Below are positions 34,669 through 43,423 of a stretch of 64,000 nucleotides of DNA, piece after piece (the first letter of the stretch is position 1; every line of letters begins with the position of its first letter). Below the pieces are notes generated by a model. That model was not told where the DNA came from, made no database searches, and saw nothing but the letters and a program-made list of their open reading frames with translations. The position numbers and the translations under genes are program-made. The DNA is taken from positions 124,001-188,000 of the forward strand of contig NZ_BOPG01000045.1 of the NCBI RefSeq assembly GCF_016863635.1. Reading direction: 5' to 3'. The DNA comes from Virgisporangium aurantiacum (lineage in GTDB: Bacteria; Actinomycetota; Actinomycetes; Mycobacteriales; Micromonosporaceae).

Positions 34669-35643
34669 ATGTCCACAAGCCTGCTGCGCCGCGTGACCGC
34701 GACCCTCGTCGCGACGCTGGCCGGCATCGTGGTGTTGTTGGCGCCGGGCGCACCGGCGTCGGCCGCACCGCCCACCTGGCCCACGATCAACGAGGGCGAT
34801 TCCGGAATCACCGTCACGACGGCGCAACTGCTGCTGCGCCAACGGGGCGCCACGAGCGTGACCGCCGACGGAATCTTCGGACCCGGCACCGACGCGGCCG
34901 TCCGGGCGTTCCAGAGCGCCAACGGCCTCACCAACGACGGTTACGTCGGCCCGCTCACGTGGGTGAAACTCGTGGTGCCGGCCGCGGAGGGCGCCACCGG
35001 CGACCACGTGCGCGCGATCCAGGGTCAGCTCAACCGGCACGGGTTCGGCGTCGACGTCGACGGCATCTTCGGTCCGGGCACGGCCGCCGCGGTCACCTCG
35101 TTCAAGACCGCCCGCGGCGCCGCGTCGTCGGGGTCCACGGTGGACGTGGAGACGTGGCAGTGGCTGGTCGCCTACGGCGGTCAGTTCGCGCTGCCGCTGG
35201 CGAAGAGCGCGCTGCCCCGCAGCGAGTACGACGACCCGCACCACGACTACCCGGCCCTCGACCTCCCGGTCGGCTCCGGCACGTCGGCGTACGCGATCAC
35301 CGGCGGCACCGTGTCGCGGGTCGACGACAGCTCCTGCGGACGCGGCATCATCATCACGTCCAACGGCATCCGCTACATCTACTGCCACCTGTCGAACTGG
35401 GTGGCGACGTCGGGTGCCACGGTGTCGGCCGGACAACTCGTCGGCTACACCGGCAACACCGGCAACTCCACCGGTCCGCACCTGCACATCGGGATCAAGA
35501 CCCCGTCCACCAGCCGCTGCCCGCAGTCGTTCCTGCTGGCGATCTACGACGGCCGGACGCCGCCGAACCCGGCGACCCTGCCGACGACCGGCTGCTTCTA
35601 CACCTCCTTCGCGGAGCCGTACTACGAGGACGGCCACCTGTAG
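34669..35643 (+). CDS. Secreted M23 peptidase with two peptidoglycan-binding domains
   Basis: A 324-residue protein: signal peptide (1-32, ending APASAA), two PG_binding_1 modules (about 45-95 and 105-158, each with DGIFGPGT and a following AVxxF), and a LasA/M23 metallopeptidase core. The zinc residues are visible as HHDYPALDLPVG (His and Asp) and GPHLHIGI (HxH). TGNTGNSTGPHLH is the canonical end. It should cut peptide cross-bridges in peptidoglycan, for growth, sporulation or attack on other bacteria. GGGGAAGG precedes the ATG; the 197-base upstream gap is unusually AT-rich for this genome, a sign of a promoter or regulatory RNA leader, though no known riboswitch fold is recognised. Confidence 0.92.
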   Translation: MSTSLLRRVTATLVATLAGIVVLLAPGAPASAAPPTWPTINEGDSGITVTTAQLLLRQRGATSVTADGIFGPGTDAAVRAFQSANGLTNDGYVGPLTWVKLVVPAAEGATGDHVRAIQGQLNRHGFGVDVDGIFGPGTAAAVTSFKTARGAASSGSTVDVETWQWLVAYGGQFALPLAKSALPRSEYDDPHHDYPALDLPVGSGTSAYAITGGTVSRVDDSSCGRGIIITSNGIRYIYCHLSNWVATSGATVSAGQLVGYTGNTGNSTGPHLHIGIKTPSTSRCPQSFLLAIYDGRTPPNPATLPTTGCFYTSFAEPYYEDGHL

Positions 35644-35672
35644 GACGGGTCCACAGTGGACCCAATGCCGCT

Positions 35673-35740
35673 GATCTTGCAGTTGTGTCCGCCGAAAAAC
35701 GGGCGAATTCCGGCGAAAGGGCGGGCACAACTGCAAGATC
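35673..35740. repeat. Long palindromic hairpin repeat, copy B
   Basis: Arms of 20 bases (35673-35692 and 35721-35740, GATCTTGCAGTTGTG family) with one G-T-tolerant mismatch. It lies in the 324-base gene-free stretch after the M23 gene. The inner stem differs from copies A and C, but the outer 15 bases match. Confidence 0.85.
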
Positions 35741-35764
35741 GACAACCGTGAGCCGCCCGCCGGC

Positions 35765-35840
35765 GTCGATCTTGCAGTTGTGGTGCCTTGTTCGCCCGCA
35801 TTTGCCACTCTTTGTGGCCCACCACAACTGCAAGATCGAC
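35765..35840. repeat. Long palindromic hairpin repeat, copy C
   Basis: Perfect arms of 21 bases (35765-35785 and 35820-35840) with the same GTCGATCTTGCAGTTGTGG outer sequence. It stands 24 bases after copy B. The rest of the gap 35644-35967 shows only a GTCCACAGTGGAC palindrome at 35649-35661 and the start region of the next gene. Confidence 0.85.
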
Positions 35841-35967
35841 TCGCGCGGGACGGCGGGGACGGGCGGTGGCCGGTGGTTGCAGGGGTGTGGCCGATAAGAG
35901 ACATAGCGGTAGGTCCGCCGCTTCTCCTCCAATAGCGTCCGTCGCGATCGGCGTGAATGGGGGAACC

Positions 35968-38900
35968 GTGGAGTACTACGTCAGCAACTCGGGAAACGAC
36001 ACCAATCCGGGGACGTTCGAGCGACCGTTCCGTACCGTCTCCCGGGGTGCCCGCGGGCTCGTCGCCGGTGACGTGCTCAACCTGCGCAACGGTGTCCACA
36101 TCGGACCCGTCGACGTCGTCGGCGTGCGGGGGAGCGCCGACGATCCGATCGTCATCCGGTCGTACCCGGGGGAGCACGCGTACCTCGACGGCGCGGTCAG
36201 GGCGTTCCGCACGCGCGCCAACGACGACGACTGGATCCCCGCCCGGCGGGTCGACCCGGACGCACGCGACGACGAGTACGTCTCGGCGACCGTGTTCACC
36301 GGCGACCTCGTCAACCGCGGGGCGTTCCTGGACCGTAACCCGTACACGCGGTTGCTGACCTACTCGAACCTCAACGACCTGCGGGCGTCCAACGAGACGT
36401 TCGAGCCGATCGTCGACGACGCCGACCCGCGGCCGGGACCGGCCGCCACCGACGAGGACGGAAACCCGCTCGGGCACCGGCTGCCGTGGGTCTACATGGG
36501 TCCCGGCCTGTTCTTCGACCAGGCGACCGGCCGGGTGCACATCCGCCTCGCCCACACCCACAACAACGTGCCGGAGGTCGTCGACTACACGGAGGAGACC
36601 GATCCGCGCCGGGTGCCGCTGGCGATCAGCCCGAAGGACATGACCACGCTGCAGGTGCGCGGGTCGGGTCGGCTGCGGTTCGAGAACCTGACGGTCATGC
36701 ACGGCGGCGACAACACGATCGTCCTCACCGGGTCCGACCACGTCACGTTCGACCACGTCCGGATCCGGGCGGGCACCCGGGGCGTGCGGACGGGTGGCAC
36801 CACCGACGTCGTGTTCGCGCACTGCCAGTTCGTCGGCGGCGTCCCGACGTGGACCTTCCGGACCGACCGCACCGCCGGGTACCGCTTTCTCGACGGCGAC
36901 GAGGTGGTCGCGAACAACCTGAGCGACCGGACGAGCGACACGCTGCTGCTGGGCAACCCGGGCGACCGGACCGTCGAGATCCACCACTGCGAGTTCCTCA
37001 ACGGGCACAACGTCGTCCTCAGCGGCCAGGAGGTGTCGTTCCACCACAACTGGATCAACAACATGCAGGACGACGCGCTGGCGCTGGGATTCGACGGCGG
37101 AACCGACGGCGCGGTGACGTCGACGCGGATCCACCAGAACGTCATCACCCGGGCGTTGACCGCGTTCAGCTTCTCCGCGCACAACCGGACCACCCGGTGG
37201 TACCTCTACCGCAACCTGGTCGACCTGCGCGGCCGCACCCGGGGGTTCCGGCCGCGCCGTCCGGGTGACGCCGAGGTGTGGCGCTTCGGCCAACTGCACA
37301 CCGGCGCGGGTGCGGCACTCGGCCCGCACGACCTGTTCCACAACACCGTGCTCTGCTTCGACCAGCGCGGGCAGGCGTCGTTCCTGCACTACCGCGACAC
37401 CGACGGCGAGTCTCCGCGGCGCTCGTTCAACAACGTGTTCGTCGCGGTCAATCCGGGGCCGGAGGCGGACATCGCGCTGACGTTCGTGCCGCCGCCGTCG
37501 TTCCCGGGTCCCACCGACGGCAACCTGTACCACCGGTTCGGCGTGGCGACCCGCGATCCGTTGCGGTATCTGGCGTACGAGCTCGACGGCGAGCGGTTCC
37601 GCGCGGGCACGTTCGCCGACCTGGAGCGGTTGCGGGCGAGTGTGCTGTTCGAGCAGAGCCGCCGCCGGTACCGGCCCGGGTACGAGGCGAACAGCCTCCT
37701 CGCCGAGCCGGGGTTCCGCCGGATCAACCGGACCGGCCGGCCGCGTGACGACGACGACCTGCGCCCGGCCGACACGAGTCCGGTGCTCGGCGCGGGCGTG
37801 CGGCTGCCGGCCGACCTCGGCGCGCTCGATCCGTTCCGACCGGACCTCGACAACCCCGACATCGGCTGCTACCCGCGCACCGGCGACCCGCTCGACGTGG
37901 GTGTCGACGGATGCCGGTCGTTCCCGGCCGCGCCGGGCGCACCGGCGATCCGGCCGAGGCGACCGACGGCCGGCGTCTGGAAACCGGCGCTGCTGCACGA
38001 GTTCCTCGACGGCGACCTCGGCAACATCAGGGCGCTGCCCGGCGAGCTGACCGTGCTGCCGCCGGGCGAACGGGTGATCCGGCCGACACCGGATCCGGCC
38101 GACCGCGGCCTCCTGACCGGGTTCGGCCGCTCGGTCGGGTACCGGTTCGAGCAGCCGCCGGGCGACGTCATCGGCGTCGACCTCGGCGTCGACGTGCTGT
38201 ACCTGCCGCAGCCGGGAGCCGTCGTCCGGATGCCGATCGTGTCGATCGACGACGACCGGCTAGCGCTCCGCGTCAGCCACGAGAACGTCGTCGTACCGGG
38301 CACGGTCCGCACCGGCGTCACCGTGTTGGTGGACGGCGACCCGGTCGACCTCGGCGTCCTCGACGTGTCCCTGCAGCGGCCCACCCGGCTGCGACTGCGC
38401 TGGCACACGCACGGCCAGCTGCACCTGTTCTGTGACGGGCGGTTGCGCGCGTACGAGCCGGGCGTCGCGGTCGGCCGGAGCGTCGAGCTGGGCGGCGTCG
38501 ACGTCGGGAAGTACCCGCAGGTGCTGCCGAGCGGGCCACGCTTCCTGGTCCGGCGGGTGTACCTGAAGTTCCTGCGCCGCGACGACTCCCGCCGCGACCT
38601 CGACGTCCAGGTGCCGCTGTACATCGGCTGCGCACCGCCGCCCGCCGGATGCGTGGCACAGGCCCGGCGGGTGCACGAGCAGATGCGGGCGCGTACCCAG
38701 GCGTTCATGTCCCGGTTCATCGCCTCGACCACGACGTCGTGGCGCGGGCAGTCGCCCGGGCCGTTCTCGCCCGCCTCGGCGGCCGCGCACGCCGCGGCCG
38801 TGGACGCCGCCCGCGCGTTCGACACGTTCCTCGGTACCCGCGAACCGGCCGCCGCCGACACGTTCTCCCGCCGGATCGGCGACTTCTTCGACTCCCTCGC

Positions 38901-39087
38901 CGCCGACGACCCGGCCGGGTACGCCGCGCTCGTCGCCGAACTGAACGGGCTCGCCGACGGCATCGACCCGGCGTGCCGGCAGGCGTTCCAACCCGTCCGT
39001 GACGCCAACGCCGAGGTCCTGGCACCGCTGGCCGCCCTGTTCGGGCAGGCGTGGCAACGGGCGCAGGCCGTTCGAGGAGGACGCTGA
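35968..39087 (+). CDS. Large right-handed beta-helix protein, no signal peptide, unknown function
   Basis: A 1039-residue protein. The start YYVSNSGNDTNPGTFERPF is the classic opening of parallel beta-helix (pectate lyase-like) proteins, followed by rungs such as TTLQVRGSGRLRFENLTVMHG, HVTFDHVRIRAGTRG and EVSFHHNWINNMQDDALAL up to about 650. Residues about 700-860 look like a beta-sandwich (VIGVDLGVDVLYLPQPGAV, TGVTVLVDGDPVDLGV). The last 150 are helical with paired cysteines (GCAPPPAGC). GTG 35968 follows a G-rich site; 35953 is possible. No signal peptide is seen, which is odd for this class. It forms an operon with the Vps62-like gene two bases downstream of its stop. Confidence 0.78.
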   Translation: MEYYVSNSGNDTNPGTFERPFRTVSRGARGLVAGDVLNLRNGVHIGPVDVVGVRGSADDPIVIRSYPGEHAYLDGAVRAFRTRANDDDWIPARRVDPDARDDEYVSATVFTGDLVNRGAFLDRNPYTRLLTYSNLNDLRASNETFEPIVDDADPRPGPAATDEDGNPLGHRLPWVYMGPGLFFDQATGRVHIRLAHTHNNVPEVVDYTEETDPRRVPLAISPKDMTTLQVRGSGRLRFENLTVMHGGDNTIVLTGSDHVTFDHVRIRAGTRGVRTGGTTDVVFAHCQFVGGVPTWTFRTDRTAGYRFLDGDEVVANNLSDRTSDTLLLGNPGDRTVEIHHCEFLNGHNVVLSGQEVSFHHNWINNMQDDALALGFDGGTDGAVTSTRIHQNVITRALTAFSFSAHNRTTRWYLYRNLVDLRGRTRGFRPRRPGDAEVWRFGQLHTGAGAALGPHDLFHNTVLCFDQRGQASFLHYRDTDGESPRRSFNNVFVAVNPGPEADIALTFVPPPSFPGPTDGNLYHRFGVATRDPLRYLAYELDGERFRAGTFADLERLRASVLFEQSRRRYRPGYEANSLLAEPGFRRINRTGRPRDDDDLRPADTSPVLGAGVRLPADLGALDPFRPDLDNPDIGCYPRTGDPLDVGVDGCRSFPAAPGAPAIRPRRPTAGVWKPALLHEFLDGDLGNIRALPGELTVLPPGERVIRPTPDPADRGLLTGFGRSVGYRFEQPPGDVIGVDLGVDVLYLPQPGAVVRMPIVSIDDDRLALRVSHENVVVPGTVRTGVTVLVDGDPVDLGVLDVSLQRPTRLRLRWHTHGQLHLFCDGRLRAYEPGVAVGRSVELGGVDVGKYPQVLPSGPRFLVRRVYLKFLRRDDSRRDLDVQVPLYIGCAPPPAGCVAQARRVHEQMRARTQAFMSRFIASTTTSWRGQSPGPFSPASAAAHAAAVDAARAFDTFLGTREPAAADTFSRRIGDFFDSLAADDPAGYAALVAELNGLADGIDPACRQAFQPVRDANAEVLAPLAALFGQAWQRAQAVRGGR

Positions 39088-39089
39088 CA

Positions 39090-40665
39090 ATGGTCGATTT
39101 CGCCGACTTCACCGCGTTCGCGGAGGCGCGCGGGCACAACCTGACCGGACCGTTGACCCACGAACAGGCGGTGGCGCTGGCCGAGGCCTGGTTCCCCGAG
39201 GTGCGGTTCCACGAACGCGAGCGGTTCCACCCGGTGGACCTCCCCGACCTGTTGACCGTGCCGGCGGAGATCTTCGCGGAGCTGCCGGAGGGCGCGCAGG
39301 ACGAGTTCCGGGTGTCCGTGCTGACCACCGTTCGGCCCGACGGCCAACCGGTGTTCGAGTTGTTCGAACCGCCGGTGGTGCACGCCGCGCTCAGCACCGC
39401 CCGGCGGGTGCTCGGCTCCGGCGCCGACGCCGCCGACGGCCTGGACGACCTCGACGCGCTGGGTCGCAGCGGGGTCTACACGTACGGTGCGCGGCTCGGT
39501 GCCGGGCGGGAGTTCTTCGGTGCGAGTGTGACCGTGGCGGGCGCGGGGGAACCGGCGCCGGGTGACCCGCGGGTCCCCCGGCACCTGCCGATGACGGTCC
39601 GCGCGGAACTGCGGTTCCTGCTGGAGGCGCTCAAGCACGAACTGGAACTCGACGACCTGCCGGAGCCGCTGGCCGGTCGGGGCCGGCCGATCGACGCGAT
39701 CTGGTCCGGGTTCGACGCCGAGGAGTCGTTCTTCGCGCCCGACGACCGGACCACGCGCGTCCGGTTCCCGAGATTCCGGATGCGGGAGATCCTCCGTGCG
39801 CTGATCGCCGCCCACGAGGCCGGCGACGACGCGGGGGAGCGGGCCGCGCTGGCCGGGATTCCGGACGGGTGGCACTTCGTCGAGAAGGCATGGGACGCGG
39901 TGCGCCAGTTCGTGTTCCTGGAGTACTACCTCGTCTACGCGTTCAACGACTACAAGGAGTACGGGACGGCGCCGTTCGAGAACGAGCACGAGGGCGACGT
40001 CGAGGGCTGCTGCGTGGTGTTCGAACGGCGGGACCTGGAGTCGTTCGCCGCCGGCCGGATCGGCGTCGACGACGTCGTGCCGCACACCGTGATCACCGCG
40101 GCGCACGAGGAGTTCCAGGGCATCGACTCGATGAAACGCCTGCCGCTGGACCGCGACCGGGCCCGCGACGACCTGTTGGTGTACGTGGCGCCCGGCAGCC
40201 ACGCCACCTACCTCACCGCCGGCAGCCACGACATCCTCGACTTCGAGGACGTCGCCACCGACCTTCCGCTGCACCTGCCGGACTGGCTGATCGTCGTGGG
40301 CACGCTCACGTTGGCGCTACCGGTGGCCGCGATCCTCGCCGGCATCCTCGAACACTTCGTCGACGCCGAGGACGAGACCTCCGACAACGGCGCCTCGATC
40401 GGCCCGCAGCCGCCCGCACCCGGCTCGCTGCAGTTCGACAAGCGCATCGAGGTGACGCCCCTGTCGGACATCCGCACCAGCGTCAACATCTACCAGGACG
40501 AGCCGGACCTGCGCGCCGCACTGGCGATCCGTGGCTTCCCCGGCAAATGGGGGCGGCGACGCCGGCACCGTCGACAAGAGCCCACCGTGGGAGAACAAGA
40601 CCGCCCGCTACTTCCGCCGCTTCGTCGCGTCGGACAACATCCGCCCCCGCCCGGTGGTCGACTGA
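39090..40665 (+). pseudogene. Vps62/DUF946-like protein with a one-base frameshift near its end
   Basis: Residues 1-485 read cleanly: AWFPEVRFHERERFHPVDLP at the start, then ENEHEGDVEGCCVVFER, TAAHEEFQGIDSM and VYVAPGSHATYLTAG, which match the HEGDxE and GSHA signatures of Vps62-related proteins. One membrane helix follows (LIVVGTLTLALPVAAILAGIL). At the run of five G at 40549-40553 the frame slips. Read with four G, the protein continues GGDAGTVDKSPPWENKTARY and stops at 40665; unedited, it would run 500 bases across the antisense of another gene. GAGGAGG precedes the ATG. Whether this is a mutation, phase variation or an assembly error cannot be told. Confidence 0.75.
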
Positions 40666-40724
40666 CGCACCCGGTTCGGCGCCGACACGGTCGCGTGTCG
40701 ACGCCGAACCCGCGGTGTCCACCA

Positions 40725-41138
40725 CTATTCGGCGTACGCCTGATCCGTCGAGTGGCCGCTGTAGCCGAGGCTCCAGATGTAGCCGTCCGGGTCGGCGAAC
40801 GTGCCGCCGTACCCGCCCCACGGCAGGTCGCCGGCGGGCTTGAGGATCGTCGCGCCGGCCTTCTCCGCCTCCGCGAGAATCTCGTCGACCCGCTTCTCAC
40901 TCCGGACGACGTAGGTGAGGACCAGCCCGCTGAAGCCGCTGCCCTCCGGGCTCGTGCCCACCTGGTCGGCCAGGCCGTCGCGGCCGTAGAAACCGACGAT
41001 CGAGCCCGTGTCCGACTCGAAGAACACCGAGACGCCGTAGTCGTCCTTCACCTTCCAGCCGAGGCCCTCCGTGTAGAACTGCTTGGCCCGGGCCATGTCC
41101 CGGACGCCGAGGAGCACCGAGCTGATGTTCGCCTTCAT
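40725..41138 (-). CDS. VOC family protein
   Basis: A 137-residue VOC protein: SVLLGVRDMARAKQFYTEGLG, VFFESDTGSIVGFYGRD, and the second half with WGGYGGTFADPDGYIWSLGY. An AGGA site lies before the ATG at 41138; a longer in-frame start exists but has no ribosome-binding site. The function may be in resistance, isomerisation or dioxygenation. It is divergent from another VOC gene with a 178-base gap. Confidence 0.85.
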   Translation of the reverse strand: MKANISSVLLGVRDMARAKQFYTEGLGWKVKDDYGVSVFFESDTGSIVGFYGRDGLADQVGTSPEGSGFSGLVLTYVVRSEKRVDEILAEAEKAGATILKPAGDLPWGGYGGTFADPDGYIWSLGYSGHSTDQAYAE

Positions 41139-41316
41139 TTCCTGTCTCCCTTGTGCTGACTGGTGATGCACACAGGAATCACGTTAGGCGCGGCTACCGT
41201 CCGGTGCTTCTTGATTCCTGATCGACCTCGGGAAAGTCCGACGACAGCGCGACGAGAGGCCGGCCCTCTAGCGTGGCGACTCGCCGCGAAAGCCGGTGTA
41301 GAGAAAAGGAACCACA

Positions 41317-41739
41317 ATGCTTCGAGGATTCGCCACCATCAACTACTGGGCCGACGATCTGACGGCGGCGACGCGTTGGTACGCGGAGCTGCTCGGCGTC
41401 GAGCCGTATTTCGAGCGGCCCGGCCCCGACGGCAGCCCCGGATACGTCGAGTTCCGGCTCGGTGAGTTCCAGGACGAGCTGGGTCTGGTCCACCGCAACT
41501 GGCAGCCGTCGAACGCCGCGACGGAGCCGGGCGGGGCGATCATGCACTGGCACGTCGACGACATCGAGGCGACGTTCACCAAGCTGCTGTCGATGGGCGC
41601 CAAGGAGTATCAGCCGATCGTCAACCACGGCGACTCGGGGTTCGTGTCGGCCTCCGTGGTCGATCCGTTCGGCAACGTGCTGGGAATCATGTACAACCCG
41701 CACTACGTCGAGATCCTGACGGAGAACGGCAAGGGCTGA
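41317..41739 (+). CDS. VOC family protein (PhnB-like)
   Basis: A 140-residue VOC protein beginning MLRGFATINYWADDLTAATRWY. A Glu in YVEFRLGEFQ and a His in IMHWHVDDIEATF are candidate metal ligands, and SVVDPFGNVLGIMYNPHY is the C-terminal unit. AAAGGAACC precedes the ATG. The pair of divergent VOC genes here is of different subtypes and not a recent duplication. It is followed 9 bases later by the stop of the convergent secreted protein. Confidence 0.85.
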   Translation: MLRGFATINYWADDLTAATRWYAELLGVEPYFERPGPDGSPGYVEFRLGEFQDELGLVHRNWQPSNAATEPGGAIMHWHVDDIEATFTKLLSMGAKEYQPIVNHGDSGFVSASVVDPFGNVLGIMYNPHYVEILTENGKG

Positions 41740-41748
41740 GCACGGGGA

Positions 41749-43326
41749 TCAGCGGGCGATCGTCCGGGCGGCGATCCGCTCGTGCGCGTCGATCGTGCGC
41801 GGTAGCTGCGGAGGCTGCGTCCCCTCCACCCAGAGGCCGAACGTCATCAGGCCGCCCACCCGCGGATACCGCTCCGCCAGATTCGCGTAGTCCCACTGGA
41901 GCTGCGCGAGTTCGGCGTCGGTACGGTGCCGGGACGGGCAACTGGGCAGGGGCGCCGCCTGCGGCATGAGAAACAGCCGCTGGCCGCCCGGGGTCCGGTC
42001 GATCAGCGTCCGCAGGATCGACTCGATCTCACCGATCGGCTTGCAGTAGTCGTCGAAGCCGACCCAGTCGACGTTGTCCGGAACCGTGATGGTCGGGACC
42101 TTGTAGCCGGCCTCGACCAGCATCACGGGCTTGTCGAAGGTCGCCTTGATCTCGGTGGCGGCGGCGGCCACCTCGTCCGGCGAGGCCCCGCGGTGATACG
42201 GCTCGTCGAGCAGATAGAAGGCCGCCACCTTGGCCAGATGAGGCTCGACCGCCGCGGCCAGCCGCCGCCACCGGTCCCGGTAGTTCGGGTACAGATCGCA
42301 CGGGCTCGGCGGGCCGGGACAGCCGGTGAAGAACTCCCAGCCGGTGTACACCACGCACGAGTTCTCCGCGCAGTCGTCGAACACGTCGGTCGCGTACCCG
42401 GTGAGGTCGCTGATGCTGATGTAGGAGACCGTGCTGCGTCCCCGGACATCGGCCACGTGACTCGGCCCGGGAGGGAATCGGGCGCCGAAGTAGCCGAAGT
42501 GGTCCGGCCCGGAGCCGATCGGCGGCGCCAACCCGGACATGTTCAGGTCCGACACCGACAGTCCGTAGAAGGACGTCCGCGCACCGGGGTCGTCGAGGTA
42601 GGCGCCGAGGAACAGCGTGGGCGAGGCGGGGAACGCCCGATCCATCGGCGCGGTGAGGACGGTGTCGTTCACGGTCACCTTCGCGGTCCGGGAGCCCGAC
42701 CGGGTGGCGACGGTGACGGTGAAGCGACCGTTCGCGTCCGGCCGGGCGGTGGTCGAACCGACCGCGGTACCGGCGTGGAACACCGTGGCCCGCCCGTCGG
42801 AGCGGACGATCACCCCCAGGTCCACCGCGGCATTGGTGACGTAGCCCGAGTTGTCCCGGTCGGCGGACAGCACCACGGACGCCCACTGCCCGGACGTGGT
42901 GTCGCCGGTGACCGGGTCGACAATGGTGCGGACGTTGATGGCACCGAGGACGCCGACCTGCACGGGTGCGTCCAGCCGGACCGCCGAGTGGCCGTCGAAG
43001 AACGTCAGCGCGCCGGGATGGTCGGCTTGGTTGACCCGCGAGGACGTCGGCGCCGGCGGCTGGTTGCTGTTCCAGCGACCGGAGGTGCGGGTGTAGGTGG
43101 CGCCCCGGCGGTTGCCCTTCTGCCGACCCGCCAGCGAGTCGTTCAGGCCGTACGACGGGTCCAGGCTCACCGCGCCGTCGAAGGTGTCGGAGAAACCGCT
43201 CATGATGACCATCGCGTCCCGGTCCACCGCGTTCGCGGTCGCCGTGACCGTCAACTGGACGCCCGTCACCAACACCATCGCGGCGCCCACCGCCAGCCTC
43301 GTCGTCAACCGCTTGCGTCGTGCCAC
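41749..43326 (-). CDS. Secreted protein with glycoside-hydrolase-like TIM-barrel region
   Basis: About 525 residues. A signal peptide (LAVGAAMVLVTGVQLTVTATANA) is followed by a beta-rich domain (about 45-270; GYVTNAAVDLGVIVRSDGRATVF, RFTVTVATRSGSRTAKVTV) similar to a concanavalin-type module. From about 280 a barrel-like region with VAAFYLLDEPYHRGASPDEV, MLVEAGYKVPTI, VDWVGFDDYC and GGLMTFGLWVEG suggests a glycosidase with Asp/Glu pairs. GTG 43326 is used because GGAGGGGG lies 5 bases upstream. No family name is certain; a polysaccharide-degrading function is inferred. Confidence 0.72.
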   Translation of the reverse strand: MARRKRLTTRLAVGAAMVLVTGVQLTVTATANAVDRDAMVIMSGFSDTFDGAVSLDPSYGLNDSLAGRQKGNRRGATYTRTSGRWNSNQPPAPTSSRVNQADHPGALTFFDGHSAVRLDAPVQVGVLGAINVRTIVDPVTGDTTSGQWASVVLSADRDNSGYVTNAAVDLGVIVRSDGRATVFHAGTAVGSTTARPDANGRFTVTVATRSGSRTAKVTVNDTVLTAPMDRAFPASPTLFLGAYLDDPGARTSFYGLSVSDLNMSGLAPPIGSGPDHFGYFGARFPPGPSHVADVRGRSTVSYISISDLTGYATDVFDDCAENSCVVYTGWEFFTGCPGPPSPCDLYPNYRDRWRRLAAAVEPHLAKVAAFYLLDEPYHRGASPDEVAAAATEIKATFDKPVMLVEAGYKVPTITVPDNVDWVGFDDYCKPIGEIESILRTLIDRTPGGQRLFLMPQAAPLPSCPSRHRTDAELAQLQWDYANLAERYPRVGGLMTFGLWVEGTQPPQLPRTIDAHERIAARTIAR

Positions 43327-43423
43327 CGATCCCCCTCCGCGCGCCACCGGGGGCGCAGCCGGCAGAAGGGTAGTGACGGTCGCTGTCGTCGCAGTTGCGC
43401 GGCGCTTTCGGGGCGGTTCGGCC

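Noticed and set aside
35673..35840. Closely spaced repeats as a CRISPR array
   Set aside because: Only two units here, each a self-complementary hairpin with its own loop; there are no regular spacers and no cas genes.
39090..41159. Long open frame of the Vps62-like gene running to 41159
   Set aside because: After the G run at 40549 the protein becomes basic low-complexity sequence and then the antisense of a VOC gene; a one-base slip explains it better.
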